Positions 60,106-64,000 of a stretch of DNA of 64,000 nucleotides are shown piece after piece (position 1 is the stretch's first letter; the number at the start of each line of letters is the position of its first letter). A program made the position numbers and the translations under genes. Source of the DNA: Bacillus sp. UNC41MFS5 (lineage in GTDB: Bacteria > Bacillota > Bacilli > Bacillales_B > DSM-18226). Where the stretch lies: assembly GCF_000686805.1 (NCBI RefSeq), contig NZ_KK366017.1, positions 620,001-684,000 of the forward strand, in the 5' to 3' direction. Below the pieces are notes generated by a model, which was not told the DNA's origin, made no database searches, and saw only the letters and a program-made list of their open reading frames with translations.

Positions 60106-60753
60106 TTGCAAAAAGCAGAGTATATAAATTTAATAGAAACAGAATTATTCCCGAAAATACAATTAACGACAATCAGTCCGTTTGACCCGATTATCGTAGA
60201 AAATCAATCACAAATCTGGAGAACCATCGGAAGTGGTAATTATGCTGGGGTATTTTCGCTTGATGCAAAGCCAGAATGGGTTGTAAAAGTATATGGTCGA
60301 AGTCCTGAGGAACTTAAGAAGGAAATTGAAGTATATAAAAGATTAGGAAATCATAAAAGTTATTCTACTCTGTTTGATTATGGGGAAAATTATTTAATCT
60401 TAAAAAAGCTGGAAGGTATCACTTTGTTTGATGCCTTGGTAAAGGGGGTTCCAATTCCCGAAACAGTAATTAAAGATATTGATTCCGGTTTAGATTATGC
60501 AAGGTCGATTGGATTAAATCCCTATGATGTCCATGGGAAAAATGTCGTCATGTTTGAGGGCAGAGGATATATTGTTGATATATCCGATTTTTATAAAAAA
60601 GGGTTTTGTAGGAAATGGAAAGATTTAAAAAAAGCTTATTATAAGATTTATTTACCATATATATATAAATATCATCCACCAATCCCTTTTTTAATGGTTG
60701 ATGCAATGCGGAAAGGATATCGGATGTATCGTCGTTTGAAAAAGAAAGGCTAA
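60106..60753 (+). CDS. Kinase-like protein, small Ser/Thr or APH type
   Basis: 215 residues. A glycine loop-like IGSGNYAGVF, a Lys in WVVKVYG, a Glu helix, then a catalytic-loop-like YDVHGKNVV and a metal-loop-like VDISDF. These spacings match small protein-kinase-like proteins of bacilli (YrzF type). I chose TTG 60106, seven bases after AGAAGGTG; ATG 60049 has no site and lies over a TATAAT. A basic C terminus (RRLKKKG) may bind membranes or RNA. Confidence 0.8.
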   Translation: MQKAEYINLIETELFPKIQLTTISPFDPIIVENQSQIWRTIGSGNYAGVFSLDAKPEWVVKVYGRSPEELKKEIEVYKRLGNHKSYSTLFDYGENYLILKKLEGITLFDALVKGVPIPETVIKDIDSGLDYARSIGLNPYDVHGKNVVMFEGRGYIVDISDFYKKGFCRKWKDLKKAYYKIYLPYIYKYHPPIPFLMVDAMRKGYRMYRRLKKKG

Positions 60754-60782
60754 AAAATAATAATATTTAGTGAGGTGTTATT

Positions 60783-61247
60783 ATGGATGACCGTCAGTTT
60801 CGAAACGCAATGGGGAAATTTGCAACTGGAGTAACAGTAGTGGCAACAGAAGTAGCGGGAAATGTACATGGAATGACTGCGAATGCCTTTATGTCTGTTT
60901 CGCTTAATCCAAAACTTGTTGTCATTTCGATTGCTGAAAAAGCACAAATGCTTGAAAAAATAAAACAAAGTAAAAAGTTCTCTGTCAATATACTTGCTGC
61001 TAAACAGCAAGAATTATCAATGATATTTGCGGGGCAGTTAAAAAATCAACAAGAAGTAGCGTTTGAGCGTCTTGAAGGAATACCTGTCTTACCAGGAGCT
61101 GTGGCTCAAATTACATGTGAAGTATCGGCCGAGCATGTGGAAGGAGATCATACCCTTTTTATTGGCCGGGTAACTAGTATTAATTTGGAGGATTCGGACC
61201 CGCTAATTTATTATAGTGGAAAATATCGATTGCTTGCAGATGAGTAA
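60783..61247 (+). CDS. Flavin reductase family protein
   Basis: FMN-binding split-barrel protein of 154 residues (HpaC/RutF-like): FRNAMGKFATGVTVVATE and GMTANAFMSVSLNPKLVVISI at the start, then a terminal YYSGKYRLL. It would give reduced flavin to a monooxygenase, but no such gene is next to it. Start ATG behind GTGAGGTG, 29 bases after the kinase-like gene. Confidence 0.9.
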   Translation: MDDRQFRNAMGKFATGVTVVATEVAGNVHGMTANAFMSVSLNPKLVVISIAEKAQMLEKIKQSKKFSVNILAAKQQELSMIFAGQLKNQQEVAFERLEGIPVLPGAVAQITCEVSAEHVEGDHTLFIGRVTSINLEDSDPLIYYSGKYRLLADE

Positions 61248-61257
61248 ATAAAGATTC

Positions 61258-61290
61258 AATAAGTCCTATTTGCTAGGGCTTATTTTTTTG
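61258..61290 (+). terminator. Intrinsic terminator after the flavin reductase gene
   Basis: Stem AATAAGTCCTA/TAGGGCTTATT with seven T. Confidence 0.9.
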
Positions 61291-61303
61291 TTTTCTGAAA
61301 ATT

Positions 61304-61312
61304 TGATACAAT
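61304..61312 (+). promoter_or_regulatory. Extended -10 promoter for the ABC ATPase gene
   Basis: TGATACAAT, 45 bases before the ATG at 61357. Confidence 0.5.
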
Positions 61313-61356
61313 AGAAATACAATACATACCATAAAAATATGAAAGGAGCCATCACG

Positions 61357-62166
61357 ATGGTTTTACAGCTTGAAAATGTATCATTACGAAGAGAAGGAAA
61401 TTGGATTTTGCAAGATGTAAATTGGCAGATTAATAGAGGAGAAAACTGGGTATTATTTGGTTTAAATGGCTCGGGTAAAACTGCGATCTTAAATTTATTA
61501 AATGCCTATTATTTTCCGACGACAGGGAACGTAACTGTACTGGGGATGGAATTTGGGAAAACATATTTAAGTGAGAAACTGTGCAAACAGATTGGATTTG
61601 TTTCCTCTTCACTTCAGGAAAAATTTCATCCAGGAGATAATGCTTTTGAGGTTGTCTTAAGCGGTGCTTTTGCATCGATTGGTCTCTATGAAACACCGAC
61701 AGATGGAATGAGAAAAAAAGCTGTTGAACTCTTGGAAACACTTGGTTGTATTAGATATGCAAACCGAAATTACGAAAAATTATCACAAGGGGAAAAGCAG
61801 CGTGTTTTAATTGCTCGTGCACTGATGGCTGACCCTTCTTTGCTTATTTTTGATGAACCGACAAATGGATTAGATTTTATCGCACGCGAACAACTGTTAG
61901 AATCGATTGGAAAAATTGCAAATAAACCCGATGGACCGACATTGATTTATGTCACCCATCATCTCGAGGAAATCCTGCCTGTTTTCAATAAAACCCTTTT
62001 ACTAAAAGAGGGTCAAGTTTTTGCAGAGGGAGAGACAAGTAAATTGATATCAAGTGAAAAGTTAACGGAATTTTTCAATCTTCCAGTACAGGTTGAGTGG
62101 AAGTTAAACCGTCCATTGCTTACAAGACTACAGGTTGATGAGGAAGATAGAATCAGTACATATTGA
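61357..62166 (+). CDS. ABC transporter ATP-binding protein (YlmA-like)
   Basis: 269-residue ABC ATPase: Walker A GLNGSGKTAILNLL, Q-loop region, signature KLSQGEKQRVLIARAL, Walker B LLIFDEPTNGLD and switch YVTHHLEE. No permease is adjacent, so this is an orphan ATPase like B. subtilis YlmA and E. coli ModF. ATG 61357 follows AAAGGAG; ATG 61339 lies within that site. Confidence 0.92.
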   Translation: MVLQLENVSLRREGNWILQDVNWQINRGENWVLFGLNGSGKTAILNLLNAYYFPTTGNVTVLGMEFGKTYLSEKLCKQIGFVSSSLQEKFHPGDNAFEVVLSGAFASIGLYETPTDGMRKKAVELLETLGCIRYANRNYEKLSQGEKQRVLIARALMADPSLLIFDEPTNGLDFIAREQLLESIGKIANKPDGPTLIYVTHHLEEILPVFNKTLLLKEGQVFAEGETSKLISSEKLTEFFNLPVQVEWKLNRPLLTRLQVDEEDRISTY

Positions 62167-62175
62167 TGATTGAAA

Positions 62176-62200
62176 AGGCGCATGAATTCATCATGCGCCT
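62176..62200. terminator. Perfect inverted repeat after the ABC ATPase gene
   Basis: AGGCGCATGA/TCATGCGCCT, ten pairs with a five-base loop. No T-run follows on the + strand; a short one (TTTTC) follows on the - strand. It may be a weak terminator or a stabilising stem. Confidence 0.6.
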
Positions 62201-62312
62201 ACAATCGTTATTTTGGCATATGTGTAAAACTTCACAGATTTAAAGAAGATTGTAGTATATAGTAAAAGGGAGCTGTGATATTAAAATTTATCTGACTGAG
62301 AGGTTAGGCACG

Positions 62313-63197
62313 ATGAAAAAATCTTTTGTTTTCATATTGAGTCTGATGTTTATATTTATTGCAGGCTGTGGGTCAGCCAGTAACTTAACGATAAAACTTT
62401 CTACACCAAAAACATTTACTCCAGGAAATATATATGCGATGCAGTTTTCAGTGGTCGACAAACAGGGAAAACCGGTGGAGGGTGCTAAAGTGAGTGCTGA
62501 TTTAACTATGAAAAATATGGACCACGGTACAACCCCCGTAGCTGTCGAAGAAATTGGAGATGGCAAATATATTGGAACGTCTAATTTAGCGATGAATGGT
62601 GATTGGGTTGCTTCAATAAAAGTCGAACACGATGGAAAAACTGTTGAGGACGAAAAGCAATTCACTGTTGAGGCAAAAACATTAGCAAATGCCCATAAAG
62701 TGACAAAAGAGGTCACCTTACCTGATTTTACGTTAATTGACCAGAATGGAAATTCAGTAACGAAACAAGATTTTTTAGGAAAAACCGTTGTACTGACCTT
62801 TACGTATGTTAATTGTATCGACCCGAACGCATGTCCGATATTATTGGGGAATTTCAGCAATTTGCAGCAGGATCTGAAATCAAAAGGAAGTAAAACAGAT
62901 AATCTTTTACTTGTTTCCGTTTCACTTGATCCTGAAAATGATACACCAGAAGTCATGAAAGAACACGCAAATAAAATGAATTTTGATCTCTCCTACTTGA
63001 AAATGCTGACAGGGGATAAGAATCAGATTCAAAACTTGGCAGATACCCTTGGTGAGCATTTCGAAAACAAAGGGTCCGAGGTTTTACATGACAACAAAAC
63101 GTTTATCTTTAATGGAGACGGAAGGCTGACGCATGAATTTACAGGTAGTATCATTAATCGTGATGAATTGTTCCAGATTGTTGCAGGAGAAAAATAG
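62313..63197 (+). CDS. Lipoprotein with YtkA/FixH-like and Sco domains
   Basis: Copper-type assembly protein outside the membrane. Signal peptide with lipobox IAGC at residue 20, then an Ig-like YtkA/FixH domain (about 25-120) and a Sco/thioredoxin-like domain (about 130-290). The redox cysteines are in NCIDPNACPILL, a CX5C spacing instead of the common CX3C; the copper His is likely in VLHDNKTFIF. It may act in cytochrome oxidase assembly. GAGAGG precedes the ATG. Confidence 0.88.
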   Translation: MKKSFVFILSLMFIFIAGCGSASNLTIKLSTPKTFTPGNIYAMQFSVVDKQGKPVEGAKVSADLTMKNMDHGTTPVAVEEIGDGKYIGTSNLAMNGDWVASIKVEHDGKTVEDEKQFTVEAKTLANAHKVTKEVTLPDFTLIDQNGNSVTKQDFLGKTVVLTFTYVNCIDPNACPILLGNFSNLQQDLKSKGSKTDNLLLVSVSLDPENDTPEVMKEHANKMNFDLSYLKMLTGDKNQIQNLADTLGEHFENKGSEVLHDNKTFIFNGDGRLTHEFTGSIINRDELFQIVAGEK

Positions 63198-63209
63198 AGA
63201 ATGAGCAGG

Positions 63210-63239
63210 TCTGCCTCCTTTTTGGGGGTAGATTTTTTT
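63210..63239 (+). terminator. Intrinsic terminator after the Sco gene
   Basis: Stem TCTGCCTCC/GGGGGTAGA with a short loop and seven T. Confidence 0.8.
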
Positions 63240-63363
63240 GTATTTCTGACCTTTAAATAAAAACAAGTAAAAAATAAAATTTTATATTCAAAAATAAACA
63301 AAAGTAATATATAATAAAATCAGAAGTTAATAAACATATATACATACAAACGGAGGAATTGGG

Positions 63364-64000
63364 ATGGTAATGAATCTTTGGGATACTGAAAAAGCTTCAC
63401 AGGTTTCAAAAGGGGTAGAAGAATTAGTGTATCGCTCCAATTTAATTGGAACGGATCGTGCCGTATGTAACTGGGGTGGCGGCAATACTTCCATGAAAAC
63501 AATTGAAAAGGATTTCCGTGGACGCGAAATAGAGGTAATGTGGGTAAAAGGCAGCGGATCTGATTTAGCGAGCATGAAAGCACATAACTTTACTGGATTA
63601 AATTTAGAAGATATTCGTCCATTATTTGAACGCGATGAAATGCCAGATGAAGATATGGTTGCATATCTTTCACATTGTATGATTGACAGCAAACATCCAA
63701 GAGCATCGATCGAAACATTATTGCATGCGTTCCTGCCATTTAAGCATGTAGACCATACACATCCAGATGCGATTATTAGCCTTTGCTGTGCTGATAATGG
63801 AAAACAGCTTGCTGAAGAGATTTTCGGAAATCGTTTTGTCTGGGTTCCGTATGTACGTCCTGGCTTTACACTTTCAAAAATGATCGCAGAAGGAGTTAAA
63901 AATAACCCGAATGCCGAGCTTGTTTTAATGGAGAAACACGGACTTGTTACGTGGGGAGAAACATCTGAACAATCTTACGCAAAAACAATCGAAATTATCA
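63364..64000 (+). CDS. Bifunctional rhamnulose-1-phosphate aldolase/short-chain dehydrogenase, partial
   Basis: The first 212 residues of a protein that continues past the right edge. It matches the YuxG type, with a class II aldolase domain first: NWGGGNTSMK, VKGSGSDLASM, zinc-binding HTHPDAIIS and EKHGLVTWGE. The dehydrogenase half, expected later, is outside the window. GGAGG precedes the ATG by seven bases. It should act in rhamnose use. Confidence 0.9.
   Translation, partial: MVMNLWDTEKASQVSKGVEELVYRSNLIGTDRAVCNWGGGNTSMKTIEKDFRGREIEVMWVKGSGSDLASMKAHNFTGLNLEDIRPLFERDEMPDEDMVAYLSHCMIDSKHPRASIETLLHAFLPFKHVDHTHPDAIISLCCADNGKQLAEEIFGNRFVWVPYVRPGFTLSKMIAEGVKNNPNAELVLMEKHGLVTWGETSEQSYAKTIEII

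Noticed and set aside
62288..62956. Open frame of 222 codons on the - strand
   Set aside because: It lies entirely across from the Sco lipoprotein gene, has no ribosome site and shows no protein family features; the + strand gene explains the region.

Overview
The window is a low-GC, AT-rich Gram-positive chromosome segment that is almost fully coding, with 59 of 60 genes on the + strand. Gene content and order match the Bacillaceae core from tsf to cotE (about 140-160 degrees on the Bacillus subtilis map). Spore genes (dpaA/dpaB, ylxY, spoIIIE/ftsK, spoVS, cotE) show an endospore former. The proteins are Bacillus-like but not B. subtilis itself; a Bacillus, Neobacillus or Mesobacillus type is plausible, but I cannot name the species.

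Layout. 61-6646: elongation factor Ts, UMP kinase, ribosome recycling factor, then the envelope/isoprenoid run uppS-cdsA-dxr-rseP. 6835-11160: polC, directly after rseP, without the proS usually found between them. 11376-18563: the rimP-nusA-rnpM-ylxQ-infB-ylxP-rbfA-truB-ribF translation/transcription operon, behind a leader that looks like an attenuator. 18750-24206: rpsO, pnp, ylxY, mlpA, ymxH. 24376-29369: the dipicolinate/lysine block dpaA-dpaB-asd-dapG-dapA. 29593-34827: rnjB, tepA, ylzJ, ftsK/spoIIIE. 35124-40752: a GntR regulator and a BMP-type nucleoside ABC importer, replacing B. subtilis ymfD-ymfE. 40947-48482: ymfF-ymfH-ymfI-ymfJ-ymfK-rodZ-pgsA-cinA. 48752-53028: recA with a LexA box, rny, ymdB, spoVS. 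53516-56122: a two-subunit 2-oxoacid:ferredoxin oxidoreductase where B. subtilis has tdh-kbl. 56307-59094: miaB, ymcA, cotE. After cotE the B. subtilis order stops (no mutS-mutL). The rest is accessory: a small unknown ORF, a GNAT acetyltransferase (- strand), a kinase-like protein, a flavin reductase, an ABC ATPase, a YtkA/Sco lipoprotein and the start of a rhamnulose-1-phosphate aldolase/dehydrogenase running off the end.

Functional links. The dap/dpa block makes aspartate-derived dihydrodipicolinate and turns it into spore dipicolinate; a good SigK-type promoter precedes dpaA. RNA-turnover proteins are spread through the window (PNPase, RNase J2, RNase Y, YmcA). Most gene ends carry clear intrinsic terminators, and many promoters are of the extended -10 kind.

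I saw no phage, transposon, CRISPR array, tRNA, rRNA or defence system, and no convincing new multi-gene system. The points most worth a second look are regulatory (the rimP leader, a promoter-terminator unit before ftsK, a cre-like site on kor, a palindrome at the GntR gene) and synteny changes (no proS, inserted korAB and BMP importer, break after cotE).
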